A stretch of DNA of 64,000 bases from Boesenbergia rotunda. Its lineage: Eukaryota > Streptophyta > Magnoliopsida > Zingiberales > Zingiberaceae. The stretch is from the NCBI GenBank assembly GCA_024364735.1, contig JAGFNQ010001197.1, positions 62,001 to 126,000 on the forward strand. The letters run 5' to 3'. Made by a program: the position numbers and the translations under genes. The notes below the pieces were generated by a model. It was not told the DNA's origin. It made no database searches and saw nothing but the letters and a program-made list of their open reading frames with translations. Below are positions 1 through 15,900 of this stretch, piece by piece (position 1 is the stretch's first letter; every line of letters begins with the position of its first letter).

Positions 1-317
1 ACGAAGGAAGACCGGTATAATTGAAATAAGAAGATTGTAGCTTATGCCAGAAGGACAGTAACTAGATTATAGATGACAAAGTAGACTCTTGGGATGAAGA
101 AAGCTCCTCTTCCACCTCATTCTTTTCCTTTTTTTAACTCCTCGTTTGTTTCCATTTATTTATTTTTTATTTTTTGTGTTGACACTAAAATTTAACTCAG
201 ATTGCATGCTAATTTGCTTATTCATCATTGTTATTAGAAAGTTATATGTAATCACTTTTGCATACTTCGTGTTTGTAGTCATTTATGACTTCCCTTAGTA
301 TGTTCTATTTGTTGCAG
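1..317. other. NRDE2 intron tail (partial)
   Basis: This T-rich sequence ends in the acceptor before exon a. I see no exon or repeat I can name in it. Confidence 0.5.
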
Positions 318-958
318 GGATCTGCAAGTATACAGTCAGCTGATTCTTCTTTGGTTCAACTAGAACTTGGTCTGGTTGATATTTTTCTAAGCTACTGTAG
401 GTTTGAGTGGCAAGTAGGTTACCAGGAATTAGCGACTGGTTTATTTCAAGCTGAAATGGAATACAGCTTGTTTTGCCCATCCTTAGTTCTCAGTTCAAAT
501 AGTAAGCAAAGGCTCTTTGAACACTTTTGGAAAAGCAATGCTGCCAGAGTTGGAGAAGATAGTGCATTGGGTTGGTCATCTTGGCTTGAAAAAGATGAGC
601 AGACTAGGCAGAACATTACAGGGGAGGATACTGCCACTCAGAATGAAGTTGGAGGCTGGACTGGTTGGTTTGAGCTTTCATCAAAACATAATACCACAAG
701 CAGAGAACCAGAAATATCAGCAGATCCAGATGTAGATGATACAGCAGCAGAAATGAACCTTGACTTTGAAGAGAACCTTGACTCTGAAGAGATTCCTCCA
801 GCAGATGATGTTGAAACATTGCTAAAAAAACTTGGGATCGACATAGATGCTGAGCCAAATAATGAGGTCAAAGACTCAGAAACTTGGAATAGATGGTCAA
901 AGGAGGAGTTGATAAGGGATAATGAGCAGTGGATGCCTGTTCGTGAAAATCTTGGTTG
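318..958 (+). CDS. NRDE2: NRDE2 exon a (NRDE-2 domain, acidic linker)
   Basis: The exon follows the acceptor 'tttgttgcag' and reads GSASIQSADSS onward without a stop. It ends in phase 2 at TG|gttctg, which joins to the next exon as TGG (Trp). The chosen donor is the only phase-2 GT nearby; the exact junction has moderate certainty. The ATG at 285 lies in the intron and is not a real start. Confidence 0.85.
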
Positions 959-3900
959 GTTCTGTTGATTTTTGGTTTCCATTGTCATCGATTGATGAAC
1001 TTTGAGTGTTGCGAAATATGTCTTCTTTGCACTTTAATTTCTAACTTGTTTAGGTTTCTATGGGTAGATGAAACTGGAATGGCTGCTTCCCTTCATTCTA
1101 ACGATAATTCAGGCAAGGATGATGGCGAACAACTTTCAAGAGTTATCCTCTTTGAAGATGTCTGTGATTACCTATTCTCTTTGTCCTCAAAGGAAGCTCA
1201 TCTGTCCTTAGTGTGTCAATTCATTGATTTCTATGGAGGCAAGATTTCTCAATGGTTAGTTGTCCTTGATTATTATCTTTCATTCTAACTAGAACGAGAC
1301 CATGTTTCATGAGGTTCCTTGATTTTTTTTTTTGGTATTATTTTCTTTTCAAGCAATGATTTTCTTCCTACTTCCTTAATGGATGATATTTTTCTCATTA
1401 TTTGTAAGGCGATCATTGTTTTCATCCATAGATCTTATACCTCCATGGAGTTTTATGCAACGTTATATCACTAGTGACACTCAAATTAATTAAATCAATT
1501 TTTTTTGGTTACAATAACTGGCTTTATTTTCTTCCTCTTCCCTTTACACCTATTCTGACAATTCAATTCACCTAACTGTAGAATTTTTGCTTGCCTTTTT
1601 ATTTTTTTATCTATTGAAGATATACGCGACAACCTAATGCTCTAGAAGCACTTTTCCTTTTACCATCAATGTTTTACTTGTTAATAATATTGCCATCAGT
1701 ATTCCATTTGCTATTGCATGCTTAATTCAAGATTTCTTATACTTTTCATAAGAATTTTATGTTTATCCATCTTATCTGTCATCATGATTTTTTTTTCTTA
1801 TTATTAAGACTATATCTTATGATATGCAGCTCTAGTTCTTCTTAAAACATTTAATTTCTAGAAATTTTCACCATAATTCTAGTTCCAAGTTTATCATTTT
1901 ACACAATATTTGAAAGGTAAGATCCTTCGTTTCTTATCTTCATATTCTAGTTTGCCATAGTCCAAACTTGGGCTATGTTTACATTAGTTAGGTAATTTTG
2001 GTCCAACATATTTCATTCCTCTCAAACTCTATATTGTAGCAAAAGGTGATTACGCTCACCCCAGGTGCCCCTCATAGATCGTCCCCAAGTTATGTGAATG
2101 GAGGTAAATCACGGGGTCAGCTTATAGCCAACCGCCAAGTGGCTAGGGGTGAGCGGATTTTTTCCCCTAGGGCATGCCTTCACCGGGATTGATCTCTGCC
2201 CCATTGTTGCAAATCTGCCACCCTCTAGTCAATTGGGCACCCCGTGGGGACTCCTCTCAACCTCTATAGAACATTATGAATAGTGTGATGCCGTCCATGT
2301 AATGATAGATGGTGATAAAAAGTCAAAGCAACTTATGTTTTAATAGATAGATTCCATTTGGAGTAACATATTAAGCAGCTCTGTGATGGGAATACATATA
2401 TAGCCAAATAGGATATCTTTGGTTGAATTTACCACTCTTGTAAATGAATGACTTCTTTCTGAAAATATGAAAACGCACGGCCAATACATTTGACATGATA
2501 CTTGAACTTCCAAAATGTGAGACCAGCGTATGGATCCATAATTGACGACTTTTATAGAATTATTAAATAATGAACAAGTTTTCAATCTCATAGCACCAAC
2601 AGATTCATATTGAGGAAGTTGGTCTCTTCCTTGCAAAGAAATACACGAAGAGAAAGCAGTATGATTTGATCTAAATTATAGGATTACCCGACTGATTCAA
2701 ACATATTTAATGACAATCAAACTGCATCTTTTGTGGATAGCAAGCATACAAAAGAGTAGAAGAAATAAAATGGATGCTGATTACGGAATCATATCAATCT
2801 AGGAAGCCATATACTTGGAAAACATTTTTTTTTCTCTTGAATGGGTTTAATCATCGACTGAAATAGCTAGAGGTGTCAAGTGGGGCACGTTGCCTAGGTC
2901 TAGCATGACTCAATCCTAGATGGGCCTAGCTTGGCTTGACATGGAGAGGCTTGTGGTTTTGTGTTAGGTGTGAACTTTTGGGTCCATGCATCATTCTCAG
3001 TTTGACAGAAAACGACCTGTGTTAGGTCCGACATGAGTACAAGTTAGTCACAACCCATATGCCAAGCCAAGAATGACTAACAATAAGCCCACCATGACCC
3101 ATGTTCTCTTTTCTTGAATTGACATGAAATTTAATATATTACCCTTATACCCTCGAAGTTACTTATTGAATTTAAAGTCTCAGTATCTCACCCTTAAAAT
3201 TTTCATAATTATTTAATGTTCCCTTGTTTTGACATTTTCATATTATTTTATTACATGTCAATGGACAAGTGTGCTTGTGTCCATGTCTGGGCCTAGCCAA
3301 TAGTATCCTTGCCTTGTTTAACATGGCTGTTAGAAACTATGCTAGGCTCGGCATGGCTCAACTTGAAGGGGGTGATCGAGGTTCATGTTATGACAATTTC
3401 CTTGCCACCTATAGAAATGTATCTAAGATGAGAATCAATTTCATGACTCTTTAATTTATTTTTGTCTTTCTCTTGGTTACACATGCAAAATTTTATTTGC
3501 TTTTGCAGGTATCTAGCATGTTCAGGTTGGTTCTTTATGTATTGGAGTTGCCACTTAAAATATTTTAAAAAGCATGCTAGGTGGCCACCTAAACATCTTT
3601 GGCTAAGGGCTGTTATAGGCAACCCTTGGTAAGCGGGCATTTTTAAAGGCGTCTCTCTTGGTGGTAGGCACTTCGTCTAGATGATCTATGTGGGTTTAAG
3701 TTAATTTTTTTTTTTAAAGTTATGGGCTAGTCATGGATTCATTATATTTATTAAAAAAAAATAATCTTAAATCCTCTAATCTGTAACTTGACACCTCACT
3801 GCCAACTGTTTCAGCAATGCTGAGACTCCCTCTTCATCTAAAGCTAGCCATTTTCCAACCATTTCCTGCCCATATTTTCTTCCTTTTTCCTTCTAGGTTT

Positions 3901-6900
3901 GGTTTACCTCTTCGCCTCTGATTATTATTTATTCCTATATTCTAATTTTTTTCCCAGTATTTATGGTTAGCCTTTGATTTGTTTTTTTTAGATTTGTGAC
4001 TAATTTTCTCCTCTTTTTACTATTTTTCTATTCAAGGTCATCCTCTCCTCACAACCAGGTACCTTTATCCTCTTTTCCATCAACTTGAGTTTATAACCCT
4101 ATTTTAGTAATATTTTTAATATTGACCGCCTAATGCCCTACTTAGTTGTTAGTTAGTGAGCCAATCGTCCATTGCATGGAGCCATCTTTTAATATTTTGG
4201 ACTTAAATCCTCTAGTTAGTAGGAATCACCGCCATACATAGACTCTCCACCTTAACTATATGAAATACATTGATTAGGTGATGGCAAATGATGTAGTTTC
4301 ACTCAATAAGCCCGATAGATAAAGTATCGAGTTTGCTTTGACTTGTCAATTGCCTCTGGATTGATCGAATTCATCTTCATACTAACTGCAAGCAATCCAG
4401 AATTTTAAATTTTAGCAGGCATATTAGTTCCTGTTTCCATGTCTTTAAAAGTGAATCCTTCAAGTTTGTTTGTTTTGGTCTGATTTATTATATATGCTAT
4501 TTTCTTGTTTACTAACCTTTTTTTTATCTAGGACAAACACTAACAAATCAACCTGGATTGATCGAATTCATCTTCATACTAACTGCAAGCAATCCAGAAT
4601 TTTAAATTTTACCAGGCATATTAGTTCCTGTTTCCATGTCTTTAAAAGTGAATCCTTCAAGTTTGTTTGTTTTTGTCTGATTTATTATATATGCTATTTT
4701 CTTGTTTACTAACCTTTTTTTATCTAGGACAAACACTAACAAATCAACCTGGATCGAGCGAATTCTCAGCTTAGAGACAGTACCACATGCTATTTTAGAT
4801 GATTTGAGGATTATTTTTCAACTGGTAAATAAGCGACAAGATTCAAGTCATTTCATGTTGGAGACTCTCTTAAGCCACACAAGTACCTCATCGAAAGCTA
4901 ACATGATGAAGTTCCTTCGGAATGCAATATTACTTTGTCTTGATGTTCTTCCACGAAATCATATGTTACAAGAAGCACTGCTTTTTGTTGAAGAGTTCTT
5001 CAGGTCCAACATGAACTCTTCTACTTGTTCAATCAATCCATCACGATCTCTAGCCAAAAGCTTATTGAAGAAAGATCGACAGGTTCTCACTTCAATTGTG
5101 TCACTTTCTGGTTATCAATTTATACATGAGGATATATAGACTTATAACAAGATTGTCGATTCGTTAGTAAGCATTTATTCTTCTATTTTCCCATTTCATT
5201 AGTTTAGAATAAGTGCCACATGTTTCTCTCTGATTTTTGATGAACAAATCTTGTTCATGAATATTATGTTCTAGAATGAGTCAGTATAAAACATAGTTGT
5301 CAAATTCATATGGTTCACGATTTGTATCATAGCTTGAAATATTGTTTGAGCTGAAGTTTGGGTCGGGACTTTGGTCTCGACCAAAATGATATAGTACTGG
5401 CTTGTGTCGGGCATGCCGTTGTGTAGTGCTAGAAGCATCAACGAAGAAGGAATCATGGAAGAGGAGGAGAAAGAGGAGAAGGGGAAGATCTGGAACAGGA
5501 GGAAAGGAGAGAAGAGGAAGGAATCAACTTACCTTGTTGCACAAATCCTAGCCATTGCCCTCACTTGTCCCCGAAAGTTGTCAGTTGTCATTGCTTGTGG
5601 ATCAGCAGAAGCCATCTCTTCGTATTGCGGCCTTGAGTATCTTTTAGTTGAGCCAACAAATGCGGGACAAATTTTCAAACCTTGATTCATATATTTCGAT
5701 AAATTATGTTTCTTATGTAAAATGATATTTTTCTTATGTGTGAACTATAAACTGAAATTGAAAAGAAGTATGATATTAAACTCGATTCAATAGAAATCTT
5801 AGTTTACATTGTTTTAACAATAAGGAAGAAAACCATTAAAAGTTAATTCTATCTAGTTGGAAATAAATCTAGCCTAATAAGAAACTAAATTAAATTCGAT
5901 TTATTAATAATTAAATCAAAATCATTATAGAAGAAGAAATAGAAGTATAAAGGCCCATAGAGTGGAGTCTTGAACTTAATGATTATATAAGAAAAAAATT
6001 ATTGCACAGAGACAAACTGATAATCAAGGCGGTCTCAGCACCTTATAATGACTAAGAAGAGGAAATATTGTTTCTATCAATATACAATTAGATAATGAGG
6101 GCTAAATCATTGATGACTTAAAAGTTTTATGTTATATTAAAACCGTCTTCTATTTATGACATTGATTTTCTAGGTCAAACCATTTGGCGATGAAATTTCA
6201 TATTTGCTCATTTCATTTCAATCTTAGCTGAATGATATCCATAATAATTTGTACATTGTTTTGAACATATATATTTTTGTAACGAATAAACATCAACCTA
6301 CTATGCTACATTTGTGGATGTCAAAACTTATTTTGAATACAGTAGAATTCATCTTTCACACTTTTTATTATATTTTTATCTGACCTTTATGATTCATAAT
6401 CTGAAAAATGAAAATTCAGTAAAGTGATTAACAAGATCTTGATTTGACAATCTTAGTCTAATACATATAATCTGCATAACATTTTGGTCCTACATTGGTT
6501 GACACTTTTTGGCGCAAATGCACCCTCTAATGGTTAATGGATGGAGTCTCAACTTGTTCGTTTTGTGTGCAATATATTGTCACTATGTAATCATTTTCAC
6601 TGAGAAATCAAAGTGCTATATAATACTGTTTGTCTTTAAACTTTGATCATGAAATATAATTATCAGCTTTAATCTATCTGACTTTAGTGAATTTCTTTAG
6701 TTATATACTAAGCCAGACATTTTCTTGTGAAAAAGGACTTGCTACTTTGTGGTGTATATGCACAAACTGAAGCTAACTATGGGAATATGGATACGGCAAG
6801 GAAAATATTTGATATGGCATTGTTGTCTATGGATGCGTTGCCTATGGTAATTGCTCAAAGTTTTTTTATCCTTAACTGAATTTTTCCTATTGATTAAAAA

Positions 6901-9900
6901 ATTATACAGCAAGTGTATTTATCTGTCATGCCTGTAATTAGCCTAATATGTGCTATCTGCCTCTGCCTTGATTGTTGTATGCTTGTGTGAGCTGGGGCCT
7001 TGTAACAATGCATCCTTAGATGCTTATCTGCACTTGGAAGGACTTTGAATTGTATACTTTCTTGCATGCTTGATCATGAACACCCACTTCTGATTGGATT
7101 GGGCTTCAGCTGTCAAGACCCTTGTTCAATGAAGAGAATGCTTAAGGTGCATAAACTGGGCAAGTGACAAGAAATTGCTTAGAAGTTTGTGATTTAGCTA
7201 CTAATTACCTGCCTTGGGATGGTTAATTTCAACATCAAGCAGCCATGTAGTCCCAATTTTTTGTGCTGGATACATGGAAGGATAAGAAATCACCAGGGAT
7301 AGCAAATCCCAAGTTTCACTATGAAGAATTAAACTAGTTGTATGTAATACTGATTAGGGCTCATTGATTTCGTCTTTGTAATCAGAACTATGTTTTTATG
7401 CTTTGGATGGCAGCAGCTGTCTCACAACATTTGCTCACTAGATTAGTGATTACAAAAGTACATTACACAAGCTGACATACATAATAAGAGTATTTGATAC
7501 ATTTCCATACATTTGCCCACTCAGTAGCAGCAATTTTTAGGCAACCCCGAATCATTTAGATTTTCCATTGTTCGTTGTTCCATCGACTAGACCTTTCATA
7601 GACAGCGCACAATGCTGGATTTTACGAGATGAAGTACTTCATTGACTCTTCTAGTGCAGTTCCAAATTGAAGTTTGGAACCAATTTATTGCTGTTCATTA
7701 GTCCATTCTTAGATTCTTTTGTAGGCCTATGTTTTTGTTCTCAAGGAGCTGAAACAATACCTGAAGAAGCATGAGCAAACTAACAGAATATTTTTTTACT
7801 ACAAAATTGACCGTGTGAATGACAATGGAACCTTCTTATTTAGCATGATTTGTTTGGTGCTACATGCATAGTGCTTCTCAGATATTGATGTGCTTTCTAC
7901 CTTCATGAATCTGTCAGATGGAAGATGGTTTTCGGATGTTTGGGCTTCTTGAACTGGAAAGTTATATTTGTTTTATTTTAAAATTCAGTTCATCGTTTTG
8001 AACCTGTGCCATTACCTGGGAAGTTTGTCACTAGTGATTTTCAATTTTTTAATTTTTTGACCTAAAAAGGATTCCTTTGTACTCTCTGTTGCCAATTCTC
8101 ATCTTTTAGCATGCTTTCTGATTGATATCAATGGCTCAGGATCTTCAGGAAAATATTCCGCTTCTGTACTTCTGGTATGCAGACATGGAAATAGCTATGT
8201 CCACTTCTAGTAGCAAGTCTGAGTTGTCCTCTCAGCGTGCTGTTCATATTTTGTCTTGCTTAGGAGGCAATGTCAAGTATACTCCTTTTAGTGGTCAACC
8301 ATCTCCAGTTCAAATCTTGCGAGCACGTCAAGGATTCAAAGAACTGATTAAAAGCCTACGACCTGTGTGTGCTCGTGGTTCTATAGGGGAACAGTCACTT
8401 GCTATCATTTGTGCATCTTCTTTGTTTGAGATTTTAACCAATGATTGGTTCACTGGCATTCAAGTTATAGAGGAAGCCTTCTCAATGGTACTTCCAGGTT
8501 ATTCATCTACTATTATTCTTTGTTTCTTTATTCAGTTACATATTTCTCTTTTGGGATAATAATGTTTTACCATATTATATTAGTATGTCTAGATGGCACA
8601 GAATTTTTCATCACATGCTAACTTGGTTTATGATGAAATGCTATATTGAATTACTACCATCTCCTAAATGTGAATCTTGGTGATGTACTTCCATTAGATG
8701 CAAATTTTGTCCAATTAATAATACGTTTTATTATTGGTGCTAGGCTATCAGCATAAGTGAGGTCTTCTCAAGCAAGCCTTGGCTAATACACAATGCACCT
8801 ATTTGTACAAAGTCTCCGGAGAAGGAACCCTATTTTATAATCTATGCTCCTAATCGTTTAATGATCTTTTTTTAAAACTAAATTTATATGATGCAAGTTT
8901 GAGATTATATTTAATTTTAGAGTTGGCTTATCTGGTTGTTGAGAAAGGAAAATGAGGATAAGAATTAGGGCTGTAGTCTACCAGAGAAGGATGTGCCACG
9001 ATGTAGTCTAGATCTTCACAAGCTAAGTTTGATTTTATTTATTTTTAAATTCGTGCATTTATATTTATCTTTCCGTATATATTGTTGTTAAGTCCATAAA
9101 CATTCTCTTTCATTGTTATAGTCCCTCCTTGTGTTCTTTCCTATTGTAGTGTGATTACAGCTTTAAATAATCAGCAATTGACATTGGTTAAGACACCCTG
9201 AACGTTTTGAAACTACTTAAATTGAATTGCATTGCTTCCTGGACCCTTGCATTAAATGTGCCTTAGTTCTGTGTGTGCATTAAGCTTTTTTCCTTGGTTC
9301 AAACATACCTGGTGACTTGCTGCACCTTGAACCTTTAGCAACTTCATAGGTATCCCGAGGTGAAGTTTTGCTATGATTCTTAACCTTGATAGTATGTGTG
9401 ATTTCGATAACTAGCCTAAAGTGCTTGTATTTCGGCCCCTTTTTTTTGTCCCTTTTTAAACATAGGATTTCTATCTTGGCATGATGTCTCAATTCTACTT
9501 TGACTTATTTTTGACTGTTAATCTGTGATTAATTTCTCAGAAAGAAGAAGCCAGAGCTTGCAACTTGAATATCTGTGGGTTTATTATATTAAAATGCTTG
9601 AGCGGCATAAGCAATTGAATTTTTCACGGGTGTGGAAGACAACAACACAAGGATATCAAACATATCCTTACAATCCAAAATCTTTTAGAGCCATACTACA
9701 AGTGAGCTACCTCTATAATGTGTCAAGCAAAGTAAGACGGATATTTGATGAATGTTGTCAAAGGTAACACTTTTTACTCTCAACAAGCCTTCTTTCCTAT
9801 TTCACTTGCAAACTAGACAGTAAGTCATGTTTGCTTTACGTATTTTAATGCATTTAATATTCATGTTGGCTTCTTTTGAAGTTCCTGTTGGCTGTGCCTA

Positions 9901-12900
9901 AACCTTTAAGAAAAATCAGATCTTAGCTTTGCTGAAGTTTGGGAGAAGTTGTCTAGAGATTTGGATATTCTTTTTATATGTATAATGGATAAAGACCAGT
10001 GGGTTCTTATTAATGTGTTAAAAGAGTATATTAAGAAGCTTCAGGAAAAAAATTGATATAGGTACTAGGTAGTAAGAACATGCATCTTGGTTGTATTTTT
10101 CTCGAAGCCTGGAAAATTGTAGGCCTTAATGTTAGGTTAAGACTTTGGTTAGGTCATCAGCATCATATTCTTAACTCATATTTGTCCCAATTATCTGATG
10201 TTGGCTAATTATTTATCTAACTATTGAATTAAATATACTTACTTGAATGTGATGATAGTTGATGATAAATTAACTATATAATAACTGTAAAAGTATATTA
10301 AAAATTAATTAACTTAACATTTCAAGTGGTATTATCAATTAAACATAAAATTTGTAACTGAATTACTTATAGTCGACATATATAAACATAAATGATAAAA
10401 CCTTACTTTTTGTTATAATTGATTAATAATCTGAATATTAGTCCATTTAATAATCTTATAACTTAACAATGAATGTTAAATCCTAATAATTATAAATACT
10501 CAATAAGACAAGATAACCTAATAGTTAAAACCAGACTGCGCCCCCATCTCCACTTGTCCTACTCCTGACTCAACTGTAAACTCCCATCCCATAACCTGAC
10601 CTGTCCTCACTGATCTGGTAACCTCTCCTTTGCATATCTAACAACCTCTTTGTTGATCTGGCAACCTTGCATGCATTGATCTACCAACTTGATCACCTTG
10701 CCACCTTGTTTGGCTCTATGCCTAGTTTCCTACCTATCAATCTCATCCAATGCCCTCTTGAGATTACTGCTTGGTGTGCTCTCTGCCTATGAACCTTGGT
10801 CTTCTTACTACTGATATCCTCATGCTGACAGAGTAACAATTTCAGCTGGCTGGCGGAACGTAAGTTTCACTAGTGTCAATGGAAACAACCTGAGATCTTA
10901 AACCTTGACCTTGTTAGCATATGGCTTTTTGGATTCACTGAGTGCTCTCCAACATGTTAGCTTTGAGGATTAGCCTGCCATTGGTGCATTTTGGATTCAA
11001 GTTTCGACCAATATTTCTCTGTTTTTTTTATAAAATTCTTATCAGCTGGGCCATCTCAGGCTGTTGAATTATTTATATTCATCATAACAATGCTTCTACT
11101 CTATTTGGCAATCAAACTATGGCCCACTCTAGTTTTTTTTTATTTGACCTGTTAAAGTGGACTGGTGTTCTCGCTTCTGTCCATTCCTTTTCCCTCCTTT
11201 ACCAGCTATACTTCAATTTCTCAGCGTGTATACAGTTTTTATCCTTTCTCAAACTCCTGTATTCCTTCACCTTCTGCTCTTGATTTCTTGCGTCATTACT
11301 TGGCTTGGTTCTAACAAATTCTAGCTGGAAGGCTTAGAAATTTGACAAAACCTGAAATAGACAATCTCACAACCTACACTTGCCAGCTTATTGTTATTGT
11401 TTTCAATACTGCATGCTTCGGTCATTAAAAAAGTAAAATAGTCATAATTGATTGACTTTTATAGTTATCTTATCTTTCTCTCTCAAGGCCCTTGAACATA
11501 TAATCTGTGTATTGAAAGTGGCTGGTACTGAGATGGTTGTGAACATTATAATCCAAAATAACAAAGAAGGTAATGTGCAACACATGTATATGCATGTCAC
11601 TGAACTCATTAGAATCTGTTGATTCCATTTTGCACTTTTCTTGTGCGTTACTAGCAAAAACATCCCTACATATCTGGCGTATCCCAGTAAGTTGTCCATA
11701 TCTTGAACAATAAATGTGGCATAATGTTGCAAATTTGAATGCCCATGTCAAGTAGCTAACAGATCCTTGGCTGACCACCTGCATTCTGACACATGATATT
11801 CAGAATAACCATGAAGCTTTCTATTCCTCTTTTTGATGCCAAGAAGGAACCCTTTAAGATCCATCACATTGTCTAAATGCGTAGAGGATCAAATAAGTAT
11901 TACTTGCTAATTTTTCAGGTATCCATCTGTGATTATGTGTCTTTATGCATTGGCGTTTGAATTTGGTGTCGCCGGTTCATATCACAGAATCCATAGTCTT
12001 TTTGAGAGAGCGCTAACTAATGAAAAGTTACATAAGTCTGTGCTATTATGGCGATGCTACTTGGAGTATGAAGCAAATATAGCACATAACCTGTCAGCAG
12101 CAAGACGAATTTTCTTTAGAGCTATTCATGCATGTCCTTGGTATGTATTCTACTTAAACTGATTTTTATAATGTTTTTTTTGACATATTATTGCCACAAA
12201 ATCTGCACTCCTAATTAGAATTCCTTTGCTGATCCTGATTATCCTCTTTATTGTATGAATCCATCCCGAATGTTTAACTGCATTGCTTGCTTTTCAGTGT
12301 CCTTACTCATAAGAATCAGCCGTTTATGCTATCTACAGTCAATCTATTGAGCAGGGGAGATGCGGTTCACACATGATGTTGTTGTAACCATCATGTACTG
12401 GACATAGTTGTAGGGTCTTAAATATTTTAGGGTTTGAAATTATTTTTATAAGTTTGTTAAAGTTTATTTTGTTAGGAGCAGGTAATAGACCCTACCTTCA
12501 GGAGTAGCAGTCTCTTCTCATTTATAAAAGCGGATCTCTGCCCCTCACGTACTGATCTTTCAATTTTAATACAATTTCTTCTCTACATGAGATTCATCTC
12601 TATGATATTTTCCTGGTGCTACATGGAAACAACTAGGTAAAATATTATAAACTAAATTAGTTTTTATGTCAGGTAAACCAGGTAACCCCCCAAAATCTAG
12701 CACAATCTATTGACCATCACACCTGGAGGTAAGAGCAAAGAATAACCTGCAAAAAATACAATATGATTTTATAACAAGTACGAATGCGTGAAAAAGCTTA
12801 AGTTATGCCTCAATAAATCCTATGACAAAAATAAGTAAAGATACGGCATAACTACTGCTCCAATCAGGAACATGTTTGAACCAGGTTGAGTTTTCCTATC

Positions 12901-15900
12901 TTTTGTCACTAGTGAATTCATGTCTCAACTTGGCTTTAAAATTTATGTTGCATAAATTGTTTCCTATAGTTTATATGTTTATCTTTTATTCATCACAGTC
13001 CACAGCCTTGATTTGTCATCAACTTTCAATTGATTACAATGACATGTATTCGAAAATATTTTAAAAGGTGAGAATGTTTATTATCATTACGCCTTAAATA
13101 ATTAATTTCAAGATGTATAATATTTTCATTTTTCTAATTTTTTAGAAAATAAAATTTTACCAGTTATTCTATGGTAAAATTAAAATTATAAAATAACTCG
13201 TCCTAGTATTTTGATAAATATATGACATGACTATTTTTTTGAGAAGTTTGGGAGAAAAGATAAAGATTATAGGCATACAATTGGAGAAAAATTGAGAAAA
13301 CTTGTAACGTTTAGTAATCGTACTACTTAATTTATGGTAGTAAATTCTTTCCCCGCAACATTAATTATCACTATTAAAAGTTACCTTGTCCCCACGGAGA
13401 TATGCCCAGCTAGAGGGTAGTAGATTAAATCTATAACTATTAAAAGGTTTAATAAAAATTTAAACATTCTGTTTTTTAGTTAAAAATTTGATTTCGCTTA
13501 TTGAATTATATTGGTATGATAAATATTGAAAAAATTAATTTCTTATTATACTACTACAACAACAACCAAGTCTTATCCTACTAGGTAGGGTTGGTTGTAT
13601 GGATCCTTTTACGTCATTGGGCTCTATCCCCTACTATATTATCATCTATACTTAAATAAATTTTATCTTATTTTATTGTTGCTAATAAAGTCTTTTTTTA
13701 TCTTCCTTTTCTTAGTTTGATGTGCATATTTGTCATAGTTTCGCATTGCCTAACCGAAGTATCTCTTGGTTATCTAAGTACATGTTCGTACTATCTTAAA
13801 CGTGTCTTTCAAATTTTTCCTCAATAGACGCAACTTTGACTCTCTTTCTAATGCTCTCATTTCTTATTCTGTCCATCCTTGTATGTCCACACATTCATCT
13901 TAACATTCTTATTTCTGCAACTCTCATCTTCTACTTATGTGCTCGAGTCATAACCCAACATTCAACGCGATATTGTTAGTGTTAGTCCTATAGCCAATTA
14001 TGAGATGATTGTTTAGGGAACATTTTGTATCATATTCTATTTAATAGAGGCAAAGTTTGATTATTATATTTATTTCATGATTGTGCCCAATGAATAAGTA
14101 TAATAATGTTTTTGGGTAGTAGGTTTTGATCTACATTATATCAATTAGTTGAATTGATAGTGAGATGATCTAGAGAACACTACTCTTAACTATTTTAGTC
14201 AAGTATTAATATTTAAGGACGATATTAATGCGTTGATACTAGCATGTAGGTCAATTGATGACTTGATATCACAAGTCATGGATATGGGATATCAAGTTGA
14301 CACATGAGTATCCATTAGAGAATTTGTACTAAATTGACCCGCCATGAGAAAGTTTCATAGATCGTTATATGAGTATCATAAACTTTCTCATGTGACTATT
14401 AGTATGAATAGTCCTTAGACCTGAAGTTACTACGGTTTCCTCCATAAAGAGTTGTGTACTTTGGTATCGTCAAACGTCACTCGTAACAGGGTGGACTATA
14501 AAGACGATTACTGGGCATGCAAAAAATTATGCGGAGGGATGTGAGTGATTTAGATGAGATCTATCCCTCCCATATGATGGAAGTGATATCTGTGGACCCC
14601 TTGATCGAGTAGGATTACTAAATGCATGAGTCAATATGAGATATTGAACTCATTTGCTTGAGTGAGTCTACTTTGGGATCAAGAAATACAAAGATTGATT
14701 AGAGGATGACACAATCTATGCCTTACTGATAAATCTAGATATCGAGTATAGAAGGATAAAGTCATATATTATAATAGTTACGAAAATGTTATGTCGGATC
14801 TCGACATTCTCGTCACTTGAGTAGCAATGATGCATTGCTAGATGTCGCTCATTGTTTATGTATCTAAAGTGGTTTAGATATATTGTCAACGTTACGAGAA
14901 TCTATTGGGTCACACACAAAGGACATGATGTCTAGGAGATAAATTGAATTTAGTTTGACTGAATTGTGATCCGAAATTGGATTAATTAAGTTAGATTCAA
15001 ATGAATCTAATTGAGTTGAGGGATTGAGTCTAATCCTTTTAATGAATATTATTTATTCTCAAGTGGTTGAGTCTAATCTAAAAGAGTCTAACTCGGATTA
15101 GATCTCTTGTTTGGATTAGATCCTTTTAATATATCTTGTTTGGATAAGATCTCGTCTTTCTCTCTCTCATTTTAGCTATTCTATAAATGTCTTTCCCCCT
15201 TCTTTTGTATTTAATTTTCGATATAATTGTTCTTCTTAGCCTCTTTCTTGGTTATTGTATATTTTTTAAAGTTTTTCTCGTTCTTACAAATATATAATTC
15301 CTTATGAGCAATTTGTTTTTTCTTCACTTCTCCTGTACTTTCTTATTTCACCGCTAAGATTCCTTACTTGGTGTGCATGCCCCTTTACTCACCAAGTTCA
15401 CTTTTAACTATTATTTTCAACTTTGATACCATTTTATCTGGTGTCGTATTAAAATCATCGTATATCTCACCTAATATTTTTACTCTTACCTTCTTCTTAA
15501 ATATATTTTGCTTCTTATCCTTTAATTTTCACTACTTAATTATAGGAGTCTGGTATGCTTTCTTTCTTTTGATATTATGATTGAGGCATTTATCCAACAC
15601 TACTAACATATGTTGAGTAGTTAAGTTTTCTCCAGGTATGACCTTGTAATTTTTGCAAATCTTTCTGTCCTTCCTAACTATAAGAAAGTCAATTTGTGAT
15701 TTATTATTCTCACATTCAATCATGTGTTCTTCTCTTTTCTTAAAAAAACATATTAGCTAGTATAAGGTCATATGCTTTAATTCATTTTTGCTCCCATAGC
15801 ATAACCGAATTGGTTATCATATGGTAGGTTTGTAGAATTGATAAGAGGTCGAATCTCGACAAAACTTGAGGAATTACCTTCCCATATGACAGCTAGCTTC

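Noticed and set aside
5404..5685. 93-codon plus-strand frame in an NRDE2 intron
   Set aside because: It is built from a purine-rich run and repeat sequence; no homology recognised, and it lies between well-phased NRDE2 exons.
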